Assembly: GCF_000739635.1 (NCBI RefSeq)
Contig: NZ_BATQ01000130.1
Location: forward strand, 1 to 60,107
Length of the DNA: 60,107 bases
Reading direction: 5' to 3'
Source: Verrucomicrobium sp. BvORR034
GTDB lineage: Bacteria > Verrucomicrobiota > Verrucomicrobiia > Verrucomicrobiales > Verrucomicrobiaceae
In this document: piece by piece, positions 51,783-60,107 of the stretch
How positions within the stretch are numbered: the stretch's first letter is position 1
How the letters are laid out: each line of letters begins with the position of its first letter
Notes under the pieces: generated by a model
Told to the model about the DNA's origin: nothing
What the model saw: the letters and a program-made list of their open reading frames with translations, nothing else
Databases searched by the model: none
Position numbers and translations under genes: made by a program

Positions 51783-52934
51783 TCAGAATCCTCGGGCAAG
51801 ACAGGCGTCGAATTCGCAACGGAGAGCGGCCTCGTCCATCTTCCGGCCGATCACCACGATTTCCTGACGCCGGTCCCCCCACGGTTCCTGCCAGTTCTCC
51901 TGGAGTTCCCTACGTTCCGATGGCTCAGTGGGCCAGGCCGCCTGATCCACGGCGGCCCACCAGTACCCGATTTCTTCCGTATGGCGCATCACCCCCGCCT
52001 GCTGGAGGAAGCTCGCCTTTTCCATCTCGTCAGACAGCCAGATCAACCCTTTGGCCCTGAGCACGCCCGGCCACTCCTCCTGGCTCCACCTTTGAAAGGA
52101 GCGCGGATCAAAAGGCCCTCGGGCACGGTACACGAAGCTGGTGATGCCGTACTCCTCAGTCTCTGGAGTGTGCCCCACCAGACTGTCCATCCATCCGTCC
52201 GTGGCCTCCGCCTCGCTTTCCGAAAAAAGTCCCGTGCCCATCACCGCCCCCAAGGGCACCTCTGACCGCGTCGTTTCATAGACCTGAGCCTTGGGATTGA
52301 GCGCTTTCACCATCGCTCGCACTGCCACCCGGCAATCGGAGTCCATGGCGTCCGCCTTGTTGATCAGGATCACATTGGCAAATTCGACTTGGTCCACGAG
52401 GAGATCCGCCACGGATCTCTCGTCCCCCTCCCCGATCGCCTGGCCCCGTCCTTTCAAGTCCTGTGTGGAGCGGAGGTCGTTCATGAAGTTCCGCCCGTCC
52501 ACGACTGTCACCAAGGTGTCCAATCGAGCGACATCGGAAAGCTTCCGCCCTGACTCATCCGCAAACGAAAAAGTCTCCGCCACAGGCATCGGTTCAGAAA
52601 CGCCGGAACTCTCGATCACCAGATGATCAAACCGGCCCTCCCCCGCCAGTTGCCCGACTTCGATGAGGAGGTCTTCCCGCAGGGTGCAGCAGATGCATCC
52701 GTTCGACAACTCCACCAGCTTCTCCTCCGCCCGCGCAAAGGCGACATCCGACTGCTTCACAAGCAGCCCATCCATGTTCACCTCAGACATGTCGTTCACG
52801 ATCACCGCCACCTTCCTCCCCTCCCGATTCCGGAGGATGTGATTCAGCAGCGTCGTCTTCCCCGCCCCCAGGAAACCGGAGAGGACCGTGACCGGTAGCT
52901 TTGATTCAGACAGGTTTTCATTGTTAATGCACAT
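51783..52934 (-). CDS. COG0523 (CobW/ZNG1-like) metallochaperone GTPase
   Basis: 383 residues from ATG 52934; ATG 52958 would add eight residues. Motifs: Walker [17 protein letters not shown], the metal-binding CxCC in [13 protein letters not shown] (about residue 66), [13 protein letters not shown] (base recognition) and the C-terminal CobW_C domain ([28 protein letters not shown]). Members insert or ration zinc or cobalt under limitation. Two 15-base operator-like palindromes lie at 52929-52943 and 52985-52999; the first overlaps the start codon, which supports repression by a metal-sensing regulator such as Zur. The regulator itself is not in the window. Confidence 0.93.
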   Translation of the reverse strand: MCINNENLSESKLPVTVLSGFLGAGKTTLLNHILRNREGRKVAVIVNDMSEVNMDGLLVKQSDVAFARAEEKLVELSNGCICCTLREDLLIEVGQLAGEGRFDHLVIESSGVSEPMPVAETFSFADESGRKLSDVARLDTLVTVVDGRNFMNDLRSTQDLKGRGQAIGEGDERSVADLLVDQVEFANVILINKADAMDSDCRVAVRAMVKALNPKAQVYETTRSEVPLGAVMGTGLFSESEAEATDGWMDSLVGHTPETEEYGITSFVYRARGPFDPRSFQRWSQEEWPGVLRAKGLIWLSDEMEKASFLQQAGVMRHTEEIGYWWAAVDQAAWPTEPSERRELQENWQEPWGDRRQEIVVIGRKMDEAALRCEFDACLARGF

Positions 52935-52999
52935 AGATTGCATTAATGATGAAGGCACGGCCAGGTGGGAATTGCAAATATTTTCGCAACTTAATTGCG
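52925..52999. promoter_or_regulatory. Two operator-like palindromes before the COG0523 gene
   Basis: TTAATGCA-N7-TGCATTAA (52925-52947) is a perfect inverted repeat overlapping the likely start codon. CGCAA-N5-TTGCG (52985-52999) lies 56 bp further upstream. Both share the form xGCA-(7)-TGCx when centred. COG0523 genes are often under Zur, so zinc-dependent repression is a fair guess, but the half sites differ from the enterobacterial Zur box. The rest of the gap to 53221 holds nothing recognisable. Confidence 0.5.
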
Positions 53000-53221
53000 T
53001 TTAATACCGCGACCTCCATCCTCGTGGTGCCAAGCCTCAATCAAGCGCCTACGCCCAGCAATGTGGTTACCTCTTCTCCGCTGAACTTCACCTGGCTGCA
53101 CGGGCAGGATGTCCGCGAGGCAAGTTGTTTCCTACCCCCAAGAGTTCCCACCTGTGGCACGCGACCTTTCGTACAAGAGGCCTTGCACTGTGGTCACGGA
53201 TAGAGTGGATGTCTCAAATCT

Positions 53222-53974
53222 CTAGGCACATTGTGTCGGAAGAGGGCGCTGCGGTAACGCCTGCAATTGCTCCAGCGCCTTCAAGGTCGCCCCGTGCCGG
53301 TTCTCCACGCCCAGCTTCCGATAAATGCGCTCCAGGTGGATTTTCACCGTGCCTGTGGCAATGCCCAAAATCTGTCCCACCTCCGAGTTTGTCTTTCCTT
53401 CACTGATCCAGGACAACACCTCCTGTTCCCTTCGCGTCAGTCCCAGTCCTTCCAAACTTGGGGCACAACGCGGGCAATCCCATTCCAACAACGCTTTTAT
53501 GTGCGGCAGCAGCAGGGTAAACAAATCCCGGTCCCGCTCCTGAAAGGTGCGCCGCTTGCGCAGGACACAGGCATTCACCAGGCTCCCGTCCCCCAGCCGA
53601 AAATCGGAGCCCAAATCCTCCTCAAGACCGTGAGCCTCTCGAGAGACTTGATACAACTCCTGACGATGCCAGTCATGGCGGCTTAGCAAGTCAGAAATCT
53701 TCACCACATTGCCCTGCAAATCCTTCCTCCGCACGCGTGGATGAGTGAAAAACAGCTCCATTGGAAACCTGAGCAGCGACTGGGCCACCTCGGTCTCGCT
53801 CATCAGAAATGAGGTCCTGGGCCCGCCACTCACTCCGGCAATGCCTACCTCACCGCCCAGCAACTCGGGCAAGGTTTGGGTAATGGCCTGCAATGCTCCC
53901 TCTTTGAAAGCCACCACATACATTTTCGCCACCACTTGATTAAACCTCACGAAATCTTGATGCTCCAGCCTCAT
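53222..53974 (-). CDS. LuxR-type HTH regulator, copy 1
   Basis: 250 residues. The C-terminal LuxR/NarL DNA-binding domain is LGLTRREQEVLSWISEGKTNSEVGQILGIATGTVKIHLERIYRKLGVENR, complete with the TNSEVGQIL / VKIHLERIYRKL recognition helix. The N-terminal 180 residues are helical, have no receiver Asp pattern and no autoinducer-domain signature I recognise (AKMYVVAFKEGALQAITQTLPELLGGEVG, SDLLSRHDWHRQELYQVSRE), so it is an orphan LuxR-like sensor of unknown ligand. It is about 80% identical by eye to the next gene, and their upstream 60 bp also match, so the pair is a tandem duplication. Confidence 0.93.
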   Translation of the reverse strand: MRLEHQDFVRFNQVVAKMYVVAFKEGALQAITQTLPELLGGEVGIAGVSGGPRTSFLMSETEVAQSLLRFPMELFFTHPRVRRKDLQGNVVKISDLLSRHDWHRQELYQVSREAHGLEEDLGSDFRLGDGSLVNACVLRKRRTFQERDRDLFTLLLPHIKALLEWDCPRCAPSLEGLGLTRREQEVLSWISEGKTNSEVGQILGIATGTVKIHLERIYRKLGVENRHGATLKALEQLQALPQRPLPTQCA

Positions 53975-54268
53975 GTCAGATAGTTTCCTTCCACTAAGAC
54001 ATTTCCCATTTTTTCAGGCTTGGTTACCCACAACGTTGAAATGCCTTCCCCCCTGGAGTCGGAAAGGTCGCAGGCAACTCCCGCAAAGCGCAACACCGGA
54101 GGGCATTCTCCTGTGGCAAAAGAATCCAATCCTCTGCCCGTAACGAGCGGGACAGCCTGCAGTACAGCAGGGTCAGCATGGATAGTTTCCACGAACGAGG
54201 GGCGGACAGCCTTGATCTGCGGCTGTGAGGATCCCAACCACAGCGCGAGCCTCAGTGCTATAGAGGTT
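53975..54268. other. Gap between the two LuxR-type genes
   Basis: 294 bp. The part next to copy 1 (53975-54030) repeats the sequence before copy 2 with few changes, including GAAA-rich blocks and the CTATCTGAC that abuts both ATGs, so it carries a duplicated promoter or leader. The remainder (54031-54268) contains no convincing gene, terminator or palindrome. Confidence 0.6.
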
Positions 54269-55033
54269 CTAGGAAGCCTCACGCGATGGTCGACTGTACG
54301 GGGGAGCTGGTAGCCCCCCATGCAGTTTTTCCAGCGCCTTCAAGGTTGCCCCGTGCCGGTTCTCCACGCCCAGCTTCCGATAGATGCGCTCGAGGTGGAT
54401 TTTCACCGTGCCTGCGGCAATGCCAAGAATCTGCCCCACCTCTGAGTTTGTCTTTCCTTCACTGATCCAGGACAACACCTCCTGCTCCCTTCGCGTCAGG
54501 CCCAGTCCTCCCAAACCTGGGGCACAACGCGGGCAACCCCAGTCCAACAGAGCCCTTATGTGCGGCAGCAGCAGGGTGAACAAGTCCCGGTCTCGCTCCT
54601 GAAAGGTGCGCCGCTTGCGCATGACACAGGCATTCCCCATGCTCCCGTCCCCCAGCCGAAAATCCGTGCCCAAATCCTCCTCAAGACCGTGGACCTCCCG
54701 GGAGACCTGATACAGCTCCTGACGATGCCAGTCATGGCGGCTCAGCAAATCAGAGATCATCACCACATTCCCCTGCAGATCCTCCCTGCGCATGCGTGGA
54801 TGAGCAGAAAACAGCTCTGGCGGAACTTTTTGCAGCGCCTGTTCCACCTCTGTCTGGCTCATCATAAACGAGGTCTTGGCATTGCTGATCACACCGGCAA
54901 CGCCGACCTCCCCGCCCAGTAGATCTGGCAAGGTTTGGGCAATAGCCCACAGCGCTCCGTGCCTGAAAGCCAGCACATACATTTTCGCCACTGCTTCATT
55001 AAACACCGCGAAATCTTGATGATCGAGTCTCAT
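54269..55033 (-). CDS. LuxR-type HTH regulator, copy 2
   Basis: 254 residues, aligned without gaps to copy 1 over about 235 residues. The HTH block differs by one residue (GIAAGTVKIH against GIATGTVKIH), so both should read the same DNA site. Differences concentrate in the N-terminal half (residues about 9-37 and 48-82) and the last 20 residues. The central SDLLSRHDWHRQELYQVSRE is identical. I infer two sensors with shared targets but altered inputs. It is upstream of copy 1 on the same strand. The 311 bp before it (55034-55344) hold its promoter and that of the divergent autotransporter gene, with nothing else recognisable. Confidence 0.93.
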   Translation of the reverse strand: MRLDHQDFAVFNEAVAKMYVLAFRHGALWAIAQTLPDLLGGEVGVAGVISNAKTSFMMSQTEVEQALQKVPPELFSAHPRMRREDLQGNVVMISDLLSRHDWHRQELYQVSREVHGLEEDLGTDFRLGDGSMGNACVMRKRRTFQERDRDLFTLLLPHIRALLDWGCPRCAPGLGGLGLTRREQEVLSWISEGKTNSEVGQILGIAAGTVKIHLERIYRKLGVENRHGATLKALEKLHGGLPAPPYSRPSREAS

Positions 55034-55344
55034 GTCAGATAGATCCCTTCCACAAGAGCATTTCCCTTTTTTCAGCCTCGGTTGCCAACAAGCCTAAAAT
55101 ATTTTTGCGCTAGAGCCGGCAGCGGTCGCAGGACGCTCTCACCGCAGCATTTCCATTTCAGGCACGCAGACCTTCAGGCCTGCGGCTTCGCGGGCGACGG
55201 CCAACAAAGTGCCCTGTGTATGCTGGTCGGCATATCGCACATTTGCAGGACTCGGCGTTGTTCGCCGCACATGCAGGCATCTCTCAGAAGCCTCATTTGG
55301 CACTCCCGTCTTCGCGGCATAACCGCCCTCAAACCCTGACTCCC

Positions 55345-58300
55345 ATGAAAACGAACCCTCCTTTCGTGTCGCCATCTCCCATGCTGCGGAAGCCATTCCG
55401 CTCCTCCCTGTTGCTGGCAGGCCTCTTGACGATGATCATCCCCCTGACTGGCCTCGCAGCGGAACTGGAGGCATCGGATGGAGCGGCACTCGACCGTTTC
55501 GGCTGGTCGGTAGGCCTGTCGGGGAACACCGGACTCGTCGGTGCCTACAACACAGAAGTGGCCCACCTGTTCCGCCATTTGGATACAGCCACCGGCACCA
55601 TCACGGAAACGGTAAGGCTTGTGGCTTCCGACGATTCACCCTCCAGTGTCTTTGGCGAGGCAGTGAGTCTGTCAGGCAGCAACGGTCTCGTCGGCGATAT
55701 GGTTCACACCGTCAGCCAAGGGGCAGCTTACGTCTTTCGCAACCTGGATACGGCCACCGGCACCATCACGGACAACACCAAACTCATCGCCTCCGATGGC
55801 GCGACAGGCGATTCTTTCGGCACTGCGGTCAGTTTGTCGGGCAACATCGGTCTCGTGGGAGCCAACCAACATGATATCGGTGGTAATGGCAGTCAAGGTG
55901 CGGCCTACGTCTTTCGCAATCTGGATACAGCCACCGGCACCATCACAGAAAACGCCAAACTCATTGCCTCCGATGGCGCGGCAACGGATTTCTTGGGCCA
56001 GTCCGTGAGCCTGTCAGGCAACATGGGCCTTGTCGGCGCTGGGTCACATTCTACAGGAGGAAACAACCTGCAAGGTGCGGCTTACCTCTTTCGCAACCTG
56101 GATACAGTCACTGGCATCATCACCGAGAACGTCAAGCTCATCGCCTCCGATGGCGTGGCAAACGATCTTCTCGGTTTTGGCAACAATTCCGTAAGCCTGT
56201 CGGGCAATGCTGGCCTCGTCGGGGCCTATCAGCATGATACCGGAGGCAATGCCAGTCAAGGTGCGGCCTACCTGTTCCGCGATCTGGATACAGTCACCGG
56301 CACCATTACCGAAAACGCCAAACTCATCGCCTCCGACGGAGCGGTATTCGACACCTTCGGCATTGCCGTAAGTCTGTCCGGCAACATGGGCCTCGTTGGA
56401 GCGCAAGGGCACAATTTGGGAGGCAATGCCGACCAGGGAGTAGCCTACCTCTACACCGGCCTGGACACGGCCACCGGCACCATCACTGAGACCGTGAAGA
56501 TTTATGCCTCTGCCGGAGCGGCCGGTGATTTTTTTGGCCAGGCCCTGAGCCTTGATGGAGATGGTTTCTTGATTGGAGCCTATAGTACCAGCGGCAACCA
56601 GGGCAAAGCCTACAGCGGCAGCGTCAGCGCCCTCACCACACTGGATGCAGGAAACACCAGCAAGATCATCTCCGGCCTCAGCTTCGTCTCTCAGACGGAC
56701 TGGATCATTGGGGAATCTACCAGCGGGAATCAGGTGACCCTCAGCGCAGGAGACACCGCGGACGTCACCGCCCCGGGCAAGGGCGTCTACATCGGCAAGA
56801 ACGTCGGGGCAGTGGACAACACCCTCATCATCGAGGGCAAACTTAACACGAACTTTGTCCACGTCGGCGAAAACGGTGACGGCACCCTCTTTATCCAGAA
56901 TGGGGGCGAAGTGACGAGCGCCAGCGGCCGCATCGCCAGAGGCCAATTCTCCACCGGTACGGCAACCGTGGAGGGCCCAGGCTCCAGTTGGACCATGTCC
57001 GGCCAGTTCGATGTCGGCTCCGCTGGCGACGGGGTCCTGATCATCCGGAACGGCGGTGCCATCACCAACACCTACGGATACATCGGCAACGGCGCAGGCG
57101 CTGTCGCCTCCACCGGGAAGGTCACGGTGGACAACGCCACGTGGACGAACACCGTGGCCCTGGGTGTCGGTGCCTTTGGCCATGGTGCCCTCATCATCCA
57201 GAATGGCGGCAAGGTCACCGCCCCGATCGTCACGGTGGCCATTAATCCCGGCTCAACCGGCGTCATCAACATCGGCTCTCCAGCAGGAGAAACGCCCACT
57301 GATCCAGGCTTGCTGGATACCCCCGAGGTCACTGGCGGGGACGGCACGGCAACGCTCCAGTTCAACCACACCGCCACAGCAGGTGCGCCTCACTATTTCA
57401 CCTCAGATGGCACCAGTGGCGGCACCCCTGTCCTGATCTCTGGGAGCATCAGCCTGGTGCATAACAACGGCGCGACCGTCCTCAACGCGGCGAACACTTA
57501 CACCGGGGGTACCGTGCTTAATGGTGGCACTCTCTATACCGAACACGACTCCGCGCTGGGCACAGGACCATTGACCATCTACGGCGGTACGCTCGGCACC
57601 CATGTTCCCAACTTGGAGTTGGGGAATGATCTCATCGTCAACGGCAGCTTCACCATCTCCCCTGAGGCTGTCAACCCTCCGGTGAACAATACCTGGTTCT
57701 ATCTCACGGGCGGTATGACCTTGAACTCGACAGTCACCATCACCCATGCGGCTGCTCCCAACGATGTAGGCATCAAAGGGGTGATCAGCGGTTCGGGGGG
57801 CGTCACCTTCACCGCCACAGGCGCAGGTTATTTCCACCTTTTCAACACCAACACCTACGCAGGGCAGACGACCGTGAGCGACAAGGCCAGAGTCGGCCTG
57901 CAAAGCGCCACTGGCAACGCCATTCCCCACGACCTGCTCATCGAAGGTCAGGCCATGGTGTATACCTACCATGATGAGCAAATCGCGGACGACGCCATCG
58001 TGACTGTGAACAGCGTGGGAAACTCGATTGTTGCCACGGATCAAGGGCTGGCCCTCTACGGAGACATCGAAACCATCGGTCAGCTCTATGGCAGCGGTTC
58101 GGTGGGACTTGGCTCAGGCACACTCATCGTAGGGGCGGGGGAGTTCATGGGTAGGATCCTGGATGGCAACTCGGGTGTGGGCGGGCAATTGATCAAGAAC
58201 ACATCCGGCACCTTGCTGCTTGCCGGAGCCAATAACTATACCGGCGGCACCACCATCGGAGCCGGTCGACTCCTCACGCAAAACTACTCTGCTCTCGGTT

Positions 58301-60107
58301 CCGGCCCCGTCACCCTCAACTCCGGCATCCTCCAGCCCATCACCCCACTCGGCATCTCCGACCTCAACTGGACCACCGCCAACCTCGCCCTTGCTCCCGC
58401 CACCGGGGCCCTGGTTTACATCAACGGCGCGTTCACCAACGGAGGATCCGGCGGAGCTTATCTCATCGACTACACCGGCATGAACCCCGGCACCTATCTC
58501 CTCACCCAGTTTGGCAGCACTGATTTTGTAGTTTCCCAATTCACTGCCGCCAACATTTCAAACAATCCCAACGTCAATGTCATCCATGAATTCCAGCTTA
58601 CCAACAACAATGTCCTGCTCACGGTGATCAGTGCCACCGCCACCGGAGAAATACTCCAGAACAGCGCCCCGGTAAACATCCCCACCTTTGCCGACTTCTT
58701 TGTGCGCGGCCAGGTCCGCACAGGGGAGTTCGATGAAAACAACACCATCAAGTCCCTCACCTTTGATCCCGGCAGCAATCTGAAGGTCTACAACCACCTC
58801 ACTGTCTCCAGCGGCAACCTCACCGTCTCAGGAGGCAAGGCGACCATCCAGGGCGGCACCGTCCTCGTCCCCGGCGTGTTCCACAAGTACGGCCCCGGCA
58901 CGCTCGATGCCAGCACCGATGTCCTGGTTGCAGGAAACAGCTTCATCCACAGTGGGGCGCTCGCCGTCAATGGCACCTTTGCCACCCCCCTGCTCCACGT
59001 TCTGGGCGGAGGCACCCTCATGGGCAACGGCACCGTCTTCGGCAACGTTCTCAGCAGCGGCACCGTCGCCCCGGGCAACTCGGTGGGCCACCTCCATATC
59101 CAGGGCAACTACACCCAAAAGAGTGCCGGCACCCTCCAGATCGAGGCTGCCAGCGCCCGCCACCATGATGTCCTCTCTGTCAGCGGCACCGCCCGGCTCG
59201 GCGGAACGCTGGAGGTGGTTTCCCTGGGCTACAAGCCCAAGTATGGCGACCAGCTGCCCTTCCTGCGCGCCGGGAAGATCACCGGGAGGTTCAACCGCAT
59301 TGCCATGCCTGACCCCCACGTGAACAGGGGTCGTTTCCTGAACCTGGGCAACCTGGGCGTGCTTCTCGTTGCCCCCACCAGCTACACGCTCGTGGCAGAG
59401 ACGCCCAACCAGAGCCGTGTGGCCCGTTCGCTGGATCGGTGGATTGGCATCGAGGACGGTGACATTGGCGCCACCACCCTCGCCCTCGATCTGCTGCGCA
59501 AGGAGCAGTATCCCCAGGCCTTCGAGGCCATCATGCCCGGATTTCATGAGGCGGCGCTCAGCACTGCAGTGGAGCTCAGCCACAGCCAGGGCCAGATGCT
59601 CCATCAGCAACTCAGCGCCCGCCGTCTCGGCCAGCGCCCCACCCAGCCCAGCCTGGGTCAACGCTCCCTCGCTGGAGCCGACGGCAAGGCTGCCAAGTCC
59701 GTGCGGTCGGTCGATCCCGGTTTCTTCACCCCGGAGCCTGATGACTCCCGCTGGAGCACCTGGATGCAAGGCAGCGGCCTCTTCTCCCAGGGCGGGCTCA
59801 GCCTGGTGCCGGGCGAGGACTTCGAGTCCGGCACCTTCCTGGTCGGGGCCGACTACGCCCTGAGCGAGCACTTCACCGTCGGTCTCTTTGCCAGCTACGG
59901 CGAAGGCTGGGGCGACTATGACAACGGCGGCCAGATCGATCTGGAGCGGGTGACCTTCGGTGGATATGCCACTGTGGATCTGGGCAACTTCTACCTCAAC
60001 GCCGCCCTCGGAGGAGGCTCGGTGGACTATGACATCCAGCGTCCTATCCAGTTCGCCACACTCAACCGCAAGGCACGCAGCGATCCCGATGGCACGGAGT
60101 TCTTCGG
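55345..60107 (+). CDS. Autotransporter with FG-GAP-like tandem repeats (partial)
   Basis: A plus-strand frame open from ATG 55345 to the right edge, 1587 residues. ATG 55381 begins the hydrophobic part of the signal peptide (FRSSLLLAGLLTMIIPLTGLA); the longer start gives an extended signal as in many type V proteins. Residues about 45-410 are tandem repeats of about 59 residues (LDTATGTIT..KLIASDGA..FG.AVSLSGN.GLVGA), FG-GAP-like and propeller-forming. Next come pectate-lyase-like passenger strands with autotransporter-associated repeats (NTYTGGTVLNGGTLYT, NNYTGGTTIGAGRLLT). From about 1468 the C-terminal barrel begins (WSTWMQGSGLFSQG, GADYALSEHFTVGLFASYG). The end of the barrel is outside the window. 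Confidence 0.93.
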   Translation, partial: MKTNPPFVSPSPMLRKPFRSSLLLAGLLTMIIPLTGLAAELEASDGAALDRFGWSVGLSGNTGLVGAYNTEVAHLFRHLDTATGTITETVRLVASDDSPSSVFGEAVSLSGSNGLVGDMVHTVSQGAAYVFRNLDTATGTITDNTKLIASDGATGDSFGTAVSLSGNIGLVGANQHDIGGNGSQGAAYVFRNLDTATGTITENAKLIASDGAATDFLGQSVSLSGNMGLVGAGSHSTGGNNLQGAAYLFRNLDTVTGIITENVKLIASDGVANDLLGFGNNSVSLSGNAGLVGAYQHDTGGNASQGAAYLFRDLDTVTGTITENAKLIASDGAVFDTFGIAVSLSGNMGLVGAQGHNLGGNADQGVAYLYTGLDTATGTITETVKIYASAGAAGDFFGQALSLDGDGFLIGAYSTSGNQGKAYSGSVSALTTLDAGNTSKIISGLSFVSQTDWIIGESTSGNQVTLSAGDTADVTAPGKGVYIGKNVGAVDNTLIIEGKLNTNFVHVGENGDGTLFIQNGGEVTSASGRIARGQFSTGTATVEGPGSSWTMSGQFDVGSAGDGVLIIRNGGAITNTYGYIGNGAGAVASTGKVTVDNATWTNTVALGVGAFGHGALIIQNGGKVTAPIVTVAINPGSTGVINIGSPAGETPTDPGLLDTPEVTGGDGTATLQFNHTATAGAPHYFTSDGTSGGTPVLISGSISLVHNNGATVLNAANTYTGGTVLNGGTLYTEHDSALGTGPLTIYGGTLGTHVPNLELGNDLIVNGSFTISPEAVNPPVNNTWFYLTGGMTLNSTVTITHAAAPNDVGIKGVISGSGGVTFTATGAGYFHLFNTNTYAGQTTVSDKARVGLQSATGNAIPHDLLIEGQAMVYTYHDEQIADDAIVTVNSVGNSIVATDQGLALYGDIETIGQLYGSGSVGLGSGTLIVGAGEFMGRILDGNSGVGGQLIKNTSGTLLLAGANNYTGGTTIGAGRLLTQNYSALGSGPVTLNSGILQPITPLGISDLNWTTANLALAPATGALVYINGAFTNGGSGGAYLIDYTGMNPGTYLLTQFGSTDFVVSQFTAANISNNPNVNVIHEFQLTNNNVLLTVISATATGEILQNSAPVNIPTFADFFVRGQVRTGEFDENNTIKSLTFDPGSNLKVYNHLTVSSGNLTVSGGKATIQGGTVLVPGVFHKYGPGTLDASTDVLVAGNSFIHSGALAVNGTFATPLLHVLGGGTLMGNGTVFGNVLSSGTVAPGNSVGHLHIQGNYTQKSAGTLQIEAASARHHDVLSVSGTARLGGTLEVVSLGYKPKYGDQLPFLRAGKITGRFNRIAMPDPHVNRGRFLNLGNLGVLLVAPTSYTLVAETPNQSRVARSLDRWIGIEDGDIGATTLALDLLRKEQYPQAFEAIMPGFHEAALSTAVELSHSQGQMLHQQLSARRLGQRPTQPSLGQRSLAGADGKAAKSVRSVDPGFFTPEPDDSRWSTWMQGSGLFSQGGLSLVPGEDFESGTFLVGADYALSEHFTVGLFASYGEGWGDYDNGGQIDLERVTFGGYATVDLGNFYLNAALGGGSVDYDIQRPIQFATLNRKARSDPDGTEFF
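55590..56530 (+). repeat. 177-bp-period tandem repeat in the autotransporter gene
   Basis: About five copies with a mostly constant period of 177 bp (59 codons) as measured from successive CTGGATACxG CCACCGGCACC segments at about 55744 and 55921, with one slightly longer unit near 56160-56290. Each unit encodes one strand-rich FG-GAP-like module. High nucleotide similarity between units favours expansion or contraction by recombination. Confidence 0.8.

Noticed and set aside
52946-53203. 85-codon plus-strand frame upstream of the COG0523 gene
   Set aside because: No motif or start signal, and it covers the operator-like palindromes.
1-60107. CRISPR arrays, tRNA or rRNA genes, insertion sequences
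   Set aside because: No regularly spaced repeats, cloverleaf or rRNA-like sequence, or transposase motifs were found by reading.

Overview
The window looks like a chromosomal segment of a verrucomicrobium close to Verrucomicrobium spinosum. This rests on gene content: an LL-diaminopimelate aminotransferase (dapL), two PEP-CTERM proteins, a planctomycete/verrucomicrobial DUF1587/1592/1588/1585 haem protein, ceramidase-like secreted proteins and a giant autotransporter. The species is inferred, not proven. DNA is GC-rich apart from a few AT-rich intergenic stretches, and Shine-Dalgarno sites are mostly weak. I saw no rRNA, tRNA, CRISPR array, phage or insertion sequence. The first gene (minus strand) and the last gene (plus strand) run off the window.

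Left part (1-12.7 kb): a partial secreted repeat-rich protein and a DUF3142 lipoprotein; a TIM-barrel sugar isomerase with a clear terminator; a DUF421 membrane protein; a 177-bp inverted-repeat element; dapL with its terminator; a ClC chloride channel; an osmoregulated periplasmic glucan operon (opgG/D-like, an unknown tail-anchored gene, opgH); and an NlpC/P60 peptidase.

12.8-23.9 kb: a PhoR/PhoB-type two-component system downstream of two lipopolysaccharide-core-like glycosyltransferases; an unknown gene plus a CHAD protein; divergent VOC and YciI proteins; and a three-gene unit (large TerD-like protein, small unknown protein, cytoplasmic BNR/sialidase-fold protein) convergent with an arginyltransferase-fold gene.

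24-35.5 kb: ABC exporter, large SGNH-hydrolase-like exoprotein, CoaC-type flavoprotein, triple universal-stress protein, DUF6429, a Tm-1-like/UPF0261 protein, a LarA-family racemase, and two PEP-CTERM proteins each with its own terminator.

35.8-41.9 kb: a same-strand run of exported proteins (two neutral-ceramidase-like enzymes, a kelch protein, a di-haem DUF1592-type protein). The kelch frame overlaps the next gene by 172 bp.

42-60 kb: DUF423, DUF4112, an FAD/NAD(P) oxidoreductase pair, a LamG protein, an MBL-fold hydrolase, an AT-rich 500-bp gap holding clustered DnaA-box-like 9-mers, an O6-alkylguanine-DNA alkyltransferase, a YacP/Rae1-like NYN protein, an SGNH hydrolase, MoaA, a small lipoprotein, a COG0523 metallochaperone GTPase with two operator-like palindromes, a tandem pair of nearly identical LuxR-type regulators, and the 5' 4.8 kb of an autotransporter carrying FG-GAP-like tandem repeats.
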